A DNA stretch of 64,000 bases from Bellilinea sp040754815 (lineage in GTDB: Bacteria > Chloroflexota > Anaerolineae > Anaerolineales > Anaerolineaceae): NCBI GenBank assembly GCA_040754815.1, contig JBFMBX010000004.1, positions 62,001 to 126,000 of the forward strand. The letters run 5' to 3'. The position numbers were made by a program, and so were the translations under genes. The notes below the pieces were generated by a model. That model saw nothing but the letters and a program-made list of their open reading frames with translations, searched no databases and had not been told where the DNA came from. Each line of letters opens with the position of its first letter. Position 1 is the first letter of the stretch. Shown piece after piece: positions 33,212 to 41,925 of this stretch.

Positions 33212-33553
33212 ATGGAACTGATTAAAATGCTAAACCTCGCCGTTCGATTTCTACTCGAATTGGGTGTGCTTATAATCATGGGTAATTGGGGCTTCAAAAT
33301 CGGGAATAATCTGTGGATGAAACTCCTGCTCGGAATTGGCAGCCCGCTCCTCTTTGCCGTAGTGTGGGGCACATTTTTAGCCCCTAAATCCACCTTGCGC
33401 CTCTCCCAGCCGTGGTTGCTTTTGGTGGAACTTGTTATTTTTTGTCTGGCCGGTTGGGCACTGTTCAGCACCACCAAAGCCCCGCTCACGCTTGCCTTTG
33501 CCGCAATTTACTTAATCAACAAAATTTTAATGATACTCTGGAGACAATCATGA
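33212..33553 (+). CDS. YrdB-like DUF2568 membrane protein
   Basis: 113 residues, four hydrophobic segments. The DUF2568 pattern is visible as NLAVRFLLELGVL, GNWGFKIG and VWGTFLAPKS. Function unknown. It overlaps the next gene by four bases (ATGA). Confidence 0.88.
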   Translation: MELIKMLNLAVRFLLELGVLIIMGNWGFKIGNNLWMKLLLGIGSPLLFAVVWGTFLAPKSTLRLSQPWLLLVELVIFCLAGWALFSTTKAPLTLAFAAIYLINKILMILWRQS

Positions 33554-33993
33554 AAATTGACCGAAACGCCCCAGCCTTTGCCCGACGGGAATTGCTCATC
33601 CACGCCCCTGTGGAAAAGGTCTGGCAAATTCAAACCGATCTGGAAAACTGGCCAAAGTGGCAATCCGAAATCGCTTATGTCAAACTGGAAGGTGATTTGA
33701 AAGAAGGCACAACCTTCCGCTGGAAAGCAAAAGGCCTGACCATTACCTCACGGTTGCATACTGTTCAACCGCCTTACCATATTGGCTGGTCGGGTACCGC
33801 ACCGGGCATGACCGCCATTCACAATTGGTCTTTTGAAGGGCGCGGGGAGGATACCCTTGTGATTACCGAAGAGTCGCTTTCTGGTTGGCTCACCCGCCTG
33901 ATGCTGCTCTTCGACAGACACTTTCTCGAAAAATCACTCGAAACCGCCCTGTTACGTCTGAAACAGCAGGCCGAATCCAATTTAATCCAATAA
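33550..33993 (+). CDS. SRPBCC-family (START-like) ligand-binding protein
   Basis: 147 residues. Opening ELLIHAPVEKVWQIQTDLENW and middle WKAKGLTITSRL are typical of the polyketide-cyclase/SRPBCC fold, a hydrophobic-ligand pocket. The start at 33550 is in the ATGA overlap with the DUF2568 gene; a longer reading from 33412 would run through that gene. The natural ligand is unknown. Confidence 0.88.
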   Translation: MKIDRNAPAFARRELLIHAPVEKVWQIQTDLENWPKWQSEIAYVKLEGDLKEGTTFRWKAKGLTITSRLHTVQPPYHIGWSGTAPGMTAIHNWSFEGRGEDTLVITEESLSGWLTRLMLLFDRHFLEKSLETALLRLKQQAESNLIQ

Positions 33994-34013
33994 GTTTCGA
34001 GAGGAATAACCCG

Positions 34014-34526
34014 ATGAACCTGATCATTCGTCCCGAATTGCCCGACGATATTCCCGCCATTCAGCGCGTCAATCGGCTGGCGTTTGAACGGGAGAACGAA
34101 GTCCGGCTGGTGGACGGCCTGCGCAGCAGCGGAGCGGTCACCCTGTCGCTGGTGGCCGTGCTGGACGGGGAAATCGTCGGCCATATCCTGTTTTCCCCTG
34201 TAACGGTCAGAGATGGTGATCAGGAATGGACGGCGGTTGGGCTTGGGCCGATGGCGGTTTTACCGGCCCTCCAAAAACAGGGTATCGGCTCGGCATTAAT
34301 CCGTCACGCCATCGATCACCTGCAAAAAGCCGGGGTGGAAGTCGTCTTTGTGGTCGGCCATCCGCAATATTACCCACGTTTTGGCTTCAAGCCTGCCAGA
34401 CCGTTTGGGATTCAGTGGGAGGTCAACGTTCCGGAAGATGTGTTTATGGTACTGGAATTGCGCGAAAACGCATTGGCCGGTAAGCGCGGCATTGTACAGT
34501 ATCACTCTCTATTTACCGATGTATGA
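34014..34526 (+). CDS. GNAT-family N-acetyltransferase
   Basis: 170 residues. The acetyl-CoA pyrophosphate loop is PALQKQGIGSALIRHAI, preceded by LGPMAVLP. VVGHPQYYPRFGFKPA is typical of the YhbS-like subgroup. The substrate is unknown. A GAGAGGAA site lies before ATG 34014; an upstream in-frame start inside the SRPBCC gene was rejected. It is the last gene of the small + strand operon. Confidence 0.92.
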   Translation: MNLIIRPELPDDIPAIQRVNRLAFERENEVRLVDGLRSSGAVTLSLVAVLDGEIVGHILFSPVTVRDGDQEWTAVGLGPMAVLPALQKQGIGSALIRHAIDHLQKAGVEVVFVVGHPQYYPRFGFKPARPFGIQWEVNVPEDVFMVLELRENALAGKRGIVQYHSLFTDV

Positions 34527-34592
34527 GTATAAGTAAAAGGGAAACCGCTTAATCAAAGACACGTACAAAGGGGTTAAGGTAATTTTCCCCAA

Positions 34593-35594
34593 TTATTCAA
34601 CCTTCGGAATGGTGTCTTGTCCGGCCAGCGAAAGCGGCGTCAACAAGTCCGCACCACTCTCATAATGCACGCACGCCACCCAATGGTCCTCATCCACTTC
34701 CACCAGCGGCGGCTGATAGAGTGCGCAGCGTTGTTCCGCCACCGGGCAACGATGATAATAAGGACAGCCGCTTCCGGTTTTCTCCACCTCCCGCTCAACC
34801 AGCTGCACCCCCTTCTCCCATTTCCGGTCCAAACGGGGCACCGATTCCATCAACATGCGGGTATAGGGATGCAGCGGGGTGTTGAAAATCTTTTCTACCG
34901 CTCCCTGTTCAACTACATTGCCTCTATACAAAATAACCGCCCGCTCGCTGATATAGTAGGCCAGCGACAGGTCATGAGTGATAAATAAAATTGAAAGTCC
35001 ATACGCCTTGAGGTCGGCCAGCAGGTTCAGCACGTCAATGCGAGTCGAGGCATCCAGCATACTGATAATTTCATCGGCCACCAGAAAGGAAATGTTCAGT
35101 AATAAAGCCCGCGCAATCAAAAATCGCTGCAACTGCCCGCCGCTGAGTTGATGCGGATATTTATTCAACACGTGAGCCGGGTTCAATCCCACGGAAACAA
35201 GTGCCTTTTCTACCCGCTCTCTCCATTCGGAGGCAGATATTTTCGGAAAAAATTCCTCGTGAAGCACCCTGAAAATGCGGTCCGCCTTGAAGATGGGATT
35301 GTATGAACTGAACGGATCTTGAAAGACTCCCTGCACCTGCCGGTAATAATTTTTCAGGGCTTCACCCTCAAAACCGGCGATGTCCTCACCGTTATAGGTG
35401 ATTTTGCCCTCGCTGGGCTTCAACAGACGCAGAATCATCTTGCCAATGGTGCTTTTACCGCTGCCACTTTCACCGATCAGCGAAACGACCTGCCCCTTGT
35501 GAACCTCAAAACTGACCTTATTCACTGCCAGCAGTGCCTTACTCCCAAATGCCCCAACCCGGTAAACTTTGGAAACCTTATCCAGCCTGAGCAT
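34593..35594 (-). CDS. Opp/Dpp-type oligosaccharide/peptide ABC ATPase (OppF-like)
   Basis: 333 residues. Walker A GESGSGKST, signature LSGGQLQRF, Walker B LVADEIISMLDA and H-loop ITHDLSLAY. The C-terminal Cys segment (GCPYYHRCPVAEQRC) is typical of Opp/Dpp ATPases. The Pro that usually follows Walker B DE is Ile here. The start at 35594 follows AAGGAG and overlaps the oppD-like stop by 17 bases. It is the last gene of the operon. Given the LacI control and nearby GH130, an oligosaccharide substrate is more likely than peptides. Confidence 0.92.
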   Translation of the reverse strand: MLRLDKVSKVYRVGAFGSKALLAVNKVSFEVHKGQVVSLIGESGSGKSTIGKMILRLLKPSEGKITYNGEDIAGFEGEALKNYYRQVQGVFQDPFSSYNPIFKADRIFRVLHEEFFPKISASEWRERVEKALVSVGLNPAHVLNKYPHQLSGGQLQRFLIARALLLNISFLVADEIISMLDASTRIDVLNLLADLKAYGLSILFITHDLSLAYYISERAVILYRGNVVEQGAVEKIFNTPLHPYTRMLMESVPRLDRKWEKGVQLVEREVEKTGSGCPYYHRCPVAEQRCALYQPPLVEVDEDHWVACVHYESGADLLTPLSLAGQDTIPKVE

Positions 35595-36549
35595 GATTCT
35601 CATACTCCTTCCAGCAAGCCACAAAATGATCTTTCTCAACCTCAATAAATGGCGGCTCTTCAATACAGCGTTCGTAAGCCAGCGGGCAACGCTCTCTGAA
35701 TCTGCAACCCACAGGAGGATTCAAGAGTAACGGCGGGTTACCCGGTATTCCCATTAAACGCTTTTCGGCAAAACGCACCCCCACTTCCGGCAGGGATGAT
35801 ATTAAAAGTCGGGTGTATGGGTGACGAGCCGATTCGATGATTGATTTGGTGGGTGCCTTTTCGGCCAGCACCCCGGCGTACATGATCAAGATGCTGTCGG
35901 CAATCTGATACAGGATGGAAATATCATGGGTGATCACAATCAGGTTATTGATGAACTGCCTGCCGCGGAATTCCACCAGCATCTCAGCCACTGCCTTTTG
36001 AGTAGCCACGTCCAGCGCCGAGGTGATTTCATCGGCAATCAACAGAGAGGGATTGAGCAGCGATGAAATTACCATTACCATGCGTTGTTTCATGCCACCC
36101 GAAAGTTCAATCGGGTACATGTTCAACACCTCATGCGGCAAAGATACCAGATCGAGCCGCCGCTTTAACTCCGGGAGGATGTCTTTGTAGTCTACACCGC
36201 GCGATTCAAGCAATTCGCCCACCATTTTGCCGATCTTGCGAATGGGGTTCATCGCATTCATGGCATACTGGGGAATGAGGGAGATCTTGCGAAAACGGTA
36301 GGTGTTCATGCCTTCTGCGTCCCAGATCGGAATTTCCTCCCCATCCACTTCCACACGGCCGGCGATGTACTTCATCGGCGGAAAAAGCACGATCAGGCTG
36401 TGACCGAGGGTGGTTTTACCGCAACCCGATTCACCCGCCAGTCCCATAATCTCTCCATCCGCTAGCTGAAAACTGGCATGTTCCAATGCGTGTACATCGC
36501 CTCGTAGCGTTTGGTAATAAACCGTAAGGTTCTCAACTTTTAATGCCAT
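35578..36549 (-). CDS. Opp/Dpp-type ABC ATPase (OppD-like)
   Basis: 323 residues. Walker A GESGCGKTT, signature LSGGMKQRM, Walker B LLIADEITSALD and H-loop ITHDISILY. The C-terminal oligopeptide/dipeptide-type Cys region is GCRFRERCPLAYERC. As in its partner, Ile replaces the usual Pro after the Walker B Glu. Four bases separate it from the permease upstream. It pairs with the OppF-like ATPase as a heterodimer. Confidence 0.92.
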   Translation of the reverse strand: MALKVENLTVYYQTLRGDVHALEHASFQLADGEIMGLAGESGCGKTTLGHSLIVLFPPMKYIAGRVEVDGEEIPIWDAEGMNTYRFRKISLIPQYAMNAMNPIRKIGKMVGELLESRGVDYKDILPELKRRLDLVSLPHEVLNMYPIELSGGMKQRMVMVISSLLNPSLLIADEITSALDVATQKAVAEMLVEFRGRQFINNLIVITHDISILYQIADSILIMYAGVLAEKAPTKSIIESARHPYTRLLISSLPEVGVRFAEKRLMGIPGNPPLLLNPPVGCRFRERCPLAYERCIEEPPFIEVEKDHFVACWKEYENHAQAG

Positions 36550-36552
36550 GGT

Positions 36553-37404
36553 TTAAATCTCGCGCAATTTCGGGTTAAAGATTTCATCCAGACCGACATT
36601 CATACTGTAAAGTGCACCGACAATCGCCGTAATGGCCAGCCCCGGCGGCACAAACCACCACCACATTCCAAACGGCAATGCTCCCCAAAGGACGGCATAC
36701 TGCATCATCAAACCCAGCGAAATGGTGTTGGTCGGCCCAAGTCCGATAAAATCAAGCGTAGCGGCGGTGAGGATTGCTCCGCCAAACTGCAAAATGAAAA
36801 CCAGCACCAGATATGACATCATGTTTGGGGCAATTTCATCACGAATAATCCTGAGCGACCCCATACCGCTCATTTTGGCCAGATCTACAAACTCACGTGT
36901 GCGCAACGAGAAAGTCTGCGCCCGGATGGCCCGGGCAACCCACGGCCAGGCAGTCAGGCCAATGAACAGACATTCCATCAACAGGCTGCGCACCTCGAGG
37001 TAAGCAGCGATAATCAACAAAACTGCAAGGGTGGGAATCACCAGCACGATATTCGTAAAGGCGTTTAGGATTTCATCCAAAAGACCGCCGCGATAACCAG
37101 CCGTAAAACCAATCAGCATCCCCACCAGGGTGCCCAGCCCCCCTCCTAACAGACCAACGACAAAGGTGGCCCGCAGACCGTTCACAAATTGAGAGAATAC
37201 ATCCTGCCCGAAGAAGGTCGTGCCCATCCAGAATTTTTGCGATGGCGGTTCAGCGCCTAAGGGACTGGCATAATCCAGCGGTTCGTATTTGGTTAACGAG
37301 GGTCCGATGAGCGCCAGGACAAAAAACAGCAGGATGATACCACTACCGATCTGCAATTTTTTATTGCGTAAGGTGAAATAAACCACTTCACTGCGCTTCT
37401 TCAT
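36553..37404 (-). CDS. Opp/Dpp-type ABC permease (OppC-like)
   Basis: 283 residues, about six membrane helices. The EAA loop lies around EFVDLAKMSGMGSLRIIRDE. The N-terminal NKKLQIGSGIILLFFVLALI helix and the following PLDYASPLGAEPPSQKFWMG segment are OppC hallmarks. It overlaps the oppB-like stop by four bases. Confidence 0.92.
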   Translation of the reverse strand: MKKRSEVVYFTLRNKKLQIGSGIILLFFVLALIGPSLTKYEPLDYASPLGAEPPSQKFWMGTTFFGQDVFSQFVNGLRATFVVGLLGGGLGTLVGMLIGFTAGYRGGLLDEILNAFTNIVLVIPTLAVLLIIAAYLEVRSLLMECLFIGLTAWPWVARAIRAQTFSLRTREFVDLAKMSGMGSLRIIRDEIAPNMMSYLVLVFILQFGGAILTAATLDFIGLGPTNTISLGLMMQYAVLWGALPFGMWWWFVPPGLAITAIVGALYSMNVGLDEIFNPKLREI

Positions 37405-38399
37405 GCTGATTCTCCCACCATACCCCTTCTCGTTCTCGGATCAACGACAAGGTAAACCAGATCAATCACGAAATTAGCAATCAAGACCCCCAGAATGATA
37501 AAGAGAAAACAACCCTGAATCAAAAAATAATCCTGATTCTGGATGGCTGCCAGCAAAAGATAGCCGATGCCGGGGTACGAAAACACCACTTCGGTAACCA
37601 GTGCACCGGCAACGATTACCCCCAGTTTCAATGCAAGTCCAGTAATTTGGGGGAGAATGGCATTATTGAAGGCATATTTTCGAACAAGGCTTTTGGGAGC
37701 CCCCAGCGCATTAAGATAACGCGAATATTCGGCTTCCAGTTCATAAATAATCATGTTGCGCATTCCAATTGCCCAGCCGCCGAACTCAATGATGAATATT
37801 GAAGCAAAAGGAAGGAACCAGTGATGGAGCAAATCGAGCAGAAAATTCAGCGACCAGGTTGGACGCAGCGAAAAACTGTACGCTCCTGCAATTGGAAAAA
37901 TTCCCACCACAATTCCAAAAAACCACGCCAGCAGAATACCCAGCCACATATACGGAGTGGCTGTGAGAATGTAACTGAGCGGTAAAACGAAGTTATCCAG
38001 TTTTTTTGAACGAGCCGCAAAAGCGCCAAACTTATTTCCTGCATACCAGCCCGAAAGAATGGCCGGCACCAGTAAAAAAACATCGTAAGGCACGGCGCGT
38101 TGAAGAACTTCCACTACCGGTGTAGGGAATAGATAGGTACTGATTCCCAAATCACCCTGAAAGAGCGCTTTCCAGAAATTGATATATTGCTGCCACAGGG
38201 GTAAATCCAGCCCAAACAACCGGGCGTAATAGTCATACATCATCTGAATGGCTGATGCATTGGAGGCTACCGAAACACGAGCCAGCATATTCCGAATCGG
38301 ATCGCCCGGCATGAAGCGCGGTATCAACCAGTCAATCGTCACAGCCAGAAAAAAAGTCAGCGCATAAATTACAATTTTTCTTACCAAATACCGCCGCAT
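37401..38399 (-). CDS. Opp/Dpp-type ABC permease (OppB-like)
   Basis: 332 residues, six hydrophobic helices. The N-terminal YLVRKIVIYALTFFLAV and PRFMPGDPIRNML are typical of OppB. The EAA loop is near RYLNALGAPKSLVRKYAFNN. It is the first permease after the binding-protein gene, from which it is separated by a 116-base gap with a long stem-loop. Confidence 0.92.
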   Translation of the reverse strand: MRRYLVRKIVIYALTFFLAVTIDWLIPRFMPGDPIRNMLARVSVASNASAIQMMYDYYARLFGLDLPLWQQYINFWKALFQGDLGISTYLFPTPVVEVLQRAVPYDVFLLVPAILSGWYAGNKFGAFAARSKKLDNFVLPLSYILTATPYMWLGILLAWFFGIVVGIFPIAGAYSFSLRPTWSLNFLLDLLHHWFLPFASIFIIEFGGWAIGMRNMIIYELEAEYSRYLNALGAPKSLVRKYAFNNAILPQITGLALKLGVIVAGALVTEVVFSYPGIGYLLLAAIQNQDYFLIQGCFLFIILGVLIANFVIDLVYLVVDPRTRRGMVGESA

Positions 38400-38467
38400 G
38401 AAAATCTCCTGTCGATCCTTATCTATGCCTTTTGATTTTTACAAACGCTAAATCCGCATCAGGAAGA

Positions 38468-38502
38468 GGATGCCGCCTCCCCCACAGGCAGAGGCGGCAT
38501 CC
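38468..38502 (-). repeat. 12-bp perfect stem-loop between oppA-like and oppB-like genes
   Basis: Arms GGATGCCGCCTC (38468-38479) and GAGGCGGCATCC (38491-38502), 11-base loop. There is no T-run on the - strand, so it is more likely an mRNA-stabilising or partial attenuating hairpin that keeps the binding protein in excess over the permeases. Confidence 0.7.
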
Positions 38503-38515
38503 CTCGCTTCAAGGA

Positions 38516-40315
38516 TTAGGGTGAGACCGGTTTCAGGTTGATGAGGGTCTGCAAACCGCCCATCTGCCAGTAACCGGACCAGGTAGAAGGCAGCGAAACC
38601 GGATTCTTCTCGCTCGGCCAGTTCGTCCAGGTCGATTCCGTCCACTGCGCCCACAGGCCGTTGTACCACAGCGGGATCATCGGCATTTCGGTAAGCATCA
38701 GTTCCTGAATCTTGCTGGTGGCTTCCTTCATACCTTCTTCGTCCGTAGTCGGAACACGCGCCAGCGCATCCACCAGATCAAACATTTCCTGATTATCATA
38801 CCGCCCGAAGTTACCCGCCTGCATCTGCTCCTGAATGGGGTGGCGGAAGAGCAGATTGTAGAGCGTCCAGGGGGTGTTGCTCATCTGCGCCCAGTTGTTG
38901 AGGGTCATGTCAAAAGTACCACCCTGCAAGGCAGTGTTCCAGGCGCCATAATCCGGATATGCGGCTTCAATGTTGATACCCGCAGCCTGAGCACTGGAGG
39001 CAATGATGTCAATCGCCGCCATCCAGTCTGTCCAGCCGTTCGGGCAGGTGACTTGCAGTTTGATCTCCGAACCATCGGGAGCCTCCACAAAACCGTCCCC
39101 GTTGGTATCTCGATAGCCTGCTTCCTCCAGCATTTGTTTGGCTTTGGCGGTGTCAAAAGTGTAGCCCAGGCGGGCGATCACATCCGCATCCTCATATTTG
39201 CTCATGGTCGGCAGCAAACCGGAGGGGCTGGCAGCCTTGACCAGATTGGCGTACGCCACATTGACAATAGAGGGAACATCAATGGCGAAAGCCAGCGCAC
39301 GGCGGAACTTGGCATCATCCATTGGTTTCTTGGTGGTGTTGAGGAACAATACCGCCGTATTGGCCGAAAGCATGTACGGGGCCTTTTCGTAGAAGGTCTT
39401 TACGTAGCCCTTCTCGGCCAACGTGGCAATACCGGGCAGGAAGTTGTTGCTCAGATCAAGTTCGCCCTTGACCACCATTCCAAGCGCAACATTATTGCTA
39501 GAAGTGCGAATATCCACAATGTACTTGGGGGCAGGTTTACCGAAGATTTCATTACCCCACCAGTTTTCGTTTCGCACCCAGACATTGCGATCTTCGGCGT
39601 GCGTCAGGTACATATATGCCCCGGAACCAACCGGATTTTCATTCGCGCCGGTGGTGATTTCTTCCTCACTGCGATTTTCCCACAGGTGTTTGGGAACGAT
39701 AGGCAGGTTGAAGAGGTAGTTATCCCATTCCTGATAGAGCGGATCGGTAAAAGTCAAAGTCAGATGGGTATCATCCTCCACCGTGACGCCGGTCAGTCCG
39801 GTATTGGTCCATAAGGGCGAGAACCACAAAGCAGCATACTTCTGCCCCAGTTCGAGGGTGAATTTGACATCCTCGGCGGTCAGCGGTTGACCATCGCTCC
39901 AGGTTAATCCTTGCCGCAGGGTAAGCGCGTAAGTAGTTGGATCGGTCCACTCCCCTTTTTCTGCCAGCCAGGGGATGAATTCATCGGTCAATGGATCGTA
40001 ATTGAATAGGAATTCATACAGGAAACCGATTGTACCGGTGGTATTGGCCAGCATACCGGGCTGGAAGGGATTCCATGTTGAGGGTGGACCCCATGCCGCA
40101 CCACTGACATAGATCGTTTCGTTACGTGGATAGGTGGTAGGACCCGGTTCTGGCGTTGCCACGACCTCGACAATCTGGGTTTCCACCACCCGCTTTTCGA
40201 CTTCCACCGTTTGGATGATGGTTTCGGGGGTTGGCGTGGTGGTAGGGCCGCAGGCGGCCAGCAGCAGGCTGGCCAGAATCAACCCCGTTAATACGTGCAA
40301 AGCAAACTTACGCAT
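38516..40315 (-). CDS. Family 5 extracellular solute-binding lipoprotein (OppA-like)
   Basis: 599 residues. Signal peptide with lipobox LLLAAC (C22), a Thr/Pro linker, then an SBP_bac_5 domain: WNPFQPGMLANTTG, LRQGLTWSDGQPLTAEDVKF, FRRALAFAIDVPSIV. Such proteins bind peptides, but many in fermenters bind beta-linked oligosaccharides. A LacI-type operator sits 135 bases upstream, which favours sugar. It is first in the opp-like operon. Confidence 0.93.
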   Translation of the reverse strand: MRKFALHVLTGLILASLLLAACGPTTTPTPETIIQTVEVEKRVVETQIVEVVATPEPGPTTYPRNETIYVSGAAWGPPSTWNPFQPGMLANTTGTIGFLYEFLFNYDPLTDEFIPWLAEKGEWTDPTTYALTLRQGLTWSDGQPLTAEDVKFTLELGQKYAALWFSPLWTNTGLTGVTVEDDTHLTLTFTDPLYQEWDNYLFNLPIVPKHLWENRSEEEITTGANENPVGSGAYMYLTHAEDRNVWVRNENWWGNEIFGKPAPKYIVDIRTSSNNVALGMVVKGELDLSNNFLPGIATLAEKGYVKTFYEKAPYMLSANTAVLFLNTTKKPMDDAKFRRALAFAIDVPSIVNVAYANLVKAASPSGLLPTMSKYEDADVIARLGYTFDTAKAKQMLEEAGYRDTNGDGFVEAPDGSEIKLQVTCPNGWTDWMAAIDIIASSAQAAGINIEAAYPDYGAWNTALQGGTFDMTLNNWAQMSNTPWTLYNLLFRHPIQEQMQAGNFGRYDNQEMFDLVDALARVPTTDEEGMKEATSKIQELMLTEMPMIPLWYNGLWAQWTESTWTNWPSEKNPVSLPSTWSGYWQMGGLQTLINLKPVSP

Positions 40316-40449
40316 GGTTCCTTTCTCCTTTCTTCAAGACAAACAGCAGGTTACACGGATTATTGACCAGAATACGGTCGGGCTTCTTCCTATTCATCTC
40401 CTCCAGGCGAATCACCTCCTTTTAAAACTTTTTAAGAAAAACACATTAT

Positions 40450-40469
40450 TTTTGGGAGCGCTCCCAAAA
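40450..40469. promoter_or_regulatory. Perfect 20-bp palindromic LacI-type operator upstream of the opp-like operon
   Basis: TTTTGGGAGC/GCTCCCAAAA, symmetric without mismatch around a central CG-type axis, as LacI-family operators are. It lies between the LacI gene end and the binding-protein start, where the operon promoter should be. A near copy lies at 41573-41592. Confidence 0.85.
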
Positions 40470-40483
40470 TCAAGTAAAATTTT

Positions 40484-41518
40484 TCATATTCTCCCAACCC
40501 GGCGTTTTAATGCGCCACAAGAATCGCGAATGACCAGTTCAGTGTCCATGATGATGCGGCGGGGCGGCTGCACCCCGTTTTCGATCAGGTCTAGCAACAC
40601 TTCGACCGCCTTAAAACCCAACGGCGCAATCGGCTGCCGGACAGTGGTCAGTGGCGGCAGAGCCGAAGCGGCCATCGGTAAATCATCAAAACCAACCATG
40701 GCAATATCTTCGGGTATGTTCAATCCAGCTTCGCGGATGGCGCGCATTCCACCAATCGCCATCGCGTCGGATGCTGCAAATACCGCATCCGGTTTAGCGG
40801 GAAGCAATGCCTGCATGGCGTAATACCCACCCACCTCGGTATAATCGCCTTCGGCAATCAAGGCTGGATCAATTTTCCTGCCCCGCTCGACCAGCGCGCG
40901 GGTATAGCCTTCTTTGCGGTCAATGCTCACGGTAGAATTGCCGGTGCCGGCGATGGTGGCAATACGCTGGTAGCCCAGCCGAATCAGGTGGCTGACGGCG
41001 TTATAAGCCGCATTGACATTATCCACATCTACATAACTGACACCATCGGTGTGAAAAGGACGGCCGATGACGACCAGCGGTATATTCGATGCCAGCAAAC
41101 GATCCATCAACTGATCGCCAATTTGCCCCGATTGAAGAAGAATACCATCCAACATACCCCGCCGCGAGATACGCGGGTAAATTTTGGCTTCATCCTCAGC
41201 ACTGCCTACCAGAAAGAGCGCCAGCGAGTAGTTGAACTGGTTGCAGGCCTGAGCAACCCCCTGAGTCAGGCGGGGAAAATACGGGTCACTGAAGAAGGAA
41301 CTGACACTGCGCGGCAGCACGAGACCGACCATCAAGGAACGTTGAGAGGCCAGCGTGCGCGCGGCGGCGTTGGGGTGGAAACCGGTCTGACGAATCACCT
41401 CCAGCACTCGTTGGCGCACTTCCTCACGCACGTTGGGGTGATCGTTGAGGACGCGCGAAACGGTGGAGCGTGAAACGCCCGCCTGACGGGCAATGTCTTC
41501 CAGAGTCAGGTTGGACAT
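40484..41518 (-). CDS. LacI-family repressor of the opp-like operon
   Basis: 344 residues. N-terminal helix-turn-helix TLEDIARQAGVSRSTVSRVL with the following hinge helix, then a periplasmic-binding-like effector domain (PLVVIGRPFHTDGVSYVDVD, AMIAIGG-type VFAASDAMAIGGMRA, MVGFDDLPM). The start at 41518 matches the family N-terminus; longer readings upstream would run through the operator. Matching operators on both sides of the gene indicate control of the opp-like operon and of itself. Confidence 0.93.
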   Translation of the reverse strand: MSNLTLEDIARQAGVSRSTVSRVLNDHPNVREEVRQRVLEVIRQTGFHPNAAARTLASQRSLMVGLVLPRSVSSFFSDPYFPRLTQGVAQACNQFNYSLALFLVGSAEDEAKIYPRISRRGMLDGILLQSGQIGDQLMDRLLASNIPLVVIGRPFHTDGVSYVDVDNVNAAYNAVSHLIRLGYQRIATIAGTGNSTVSIDRKEGYTRALVERGRKIDPALIAEGDYTEVGGYYAMQALLPAKPDAVFAASDAMAIGGMRAIREAGLNIPEDIAMVGFDDLPMAASALPPLTTVRQPIAPLGFKAVEVLLDLIENGVQPPRRIIMDTELVIRDSCGALKRRVGRI

Positions 41519-41572
41519 AAGGGGATATGGTTGAAGGGTGGTAAGGGGGAGCGAGGGGCGGGAGGCAGTCAA

Positions 41573-41592
41573 AATTGGAAGCGCTCCCAATT
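41573..41592. promoter_or_regulatory. LacI-type operator upstream of the LacI gene
   Basis: AATTGGAAGC/GCTCCCAATT, a 20-bp palindrome with a single mismatched pair. It shares the GGnAGCGCTCCC core with the operator at 40450-40469. It lies 55 bases before the repressor start, fitting autoregulation. Confidence 0.8.
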
Positions 41593-41684
41593 CAGTTTCA
41601 TTATAGAAAAATCGTGCACAAATGTCAATCAGGTATTTTCAAATTTCATTTTTTAAAATTTTAATACAGGCTATTTATTCGGGC

Positions 41685-41710
41685 TTGAAAACAGTATTTA
41701 CTGTTTTCAA
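41685..41710. promoter_or_regulatory. Perfect 12-bp inverted repeat, candidate operator
   Basis: TTGAAAACAGTA, two bases TT, TACTGTTTTCAA. The two arms match perfectly. It is too AT-rich and lacks a T-tail for a terminator. It is unlike the GGGAGCGCTCCC operators, so it probably binds a different regulator. Confidence 0.6.
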
Positions 41711-41857
41711 CCGTTCGGCATCTTGTTTTTATCCTCAAAACACCCGATCAACACCGGTAACAGGGGTTAGAACTGACCAGCACAAGGGCTTTGCCACCAT
41801 CATTATCAAATATTTTTCGAATATAAAATTTTTAATAAAATATTTTTGCAAAATTGC

Positions 41858-41885
41858 TTGACTTTATTGGCTTTCGAGATACAAT
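41858..41885 (+). promoter_or_regulatory. Sigma-70 promoter of the second LacI/GH130 operon
   Basis: -35 TTGACT (41858-41863), 16-bp spacer, -10 TACAAT (41880-41885). The start of transcription near 41892 excludes the upstream in-frame ATG at 41884 and supports translation from 41926. Confidence 0.7.
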
Positions 41886-41925
41886 GATTAAAATTTCTAA
41901 ATTTTCTCACCAGCAGACACCCTTT

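Larger units (their letters stand above)
41519..41925. other. Divergent intergenic region between two LacI-family genes
   Basis: About 400 bp, AT-rich. It holds the LacI operator at 41573, a 26-bp inverted repeat at 41685 and a strong promoter at 41858 for the right-hand gene. No gene was seen. Confidence 0.6.

Noticed and set aside
38840..39814. 324-codon open frame on the + strand
   Set aside because: It lies wholly antisense to the OppA-like gene and resembles no family.
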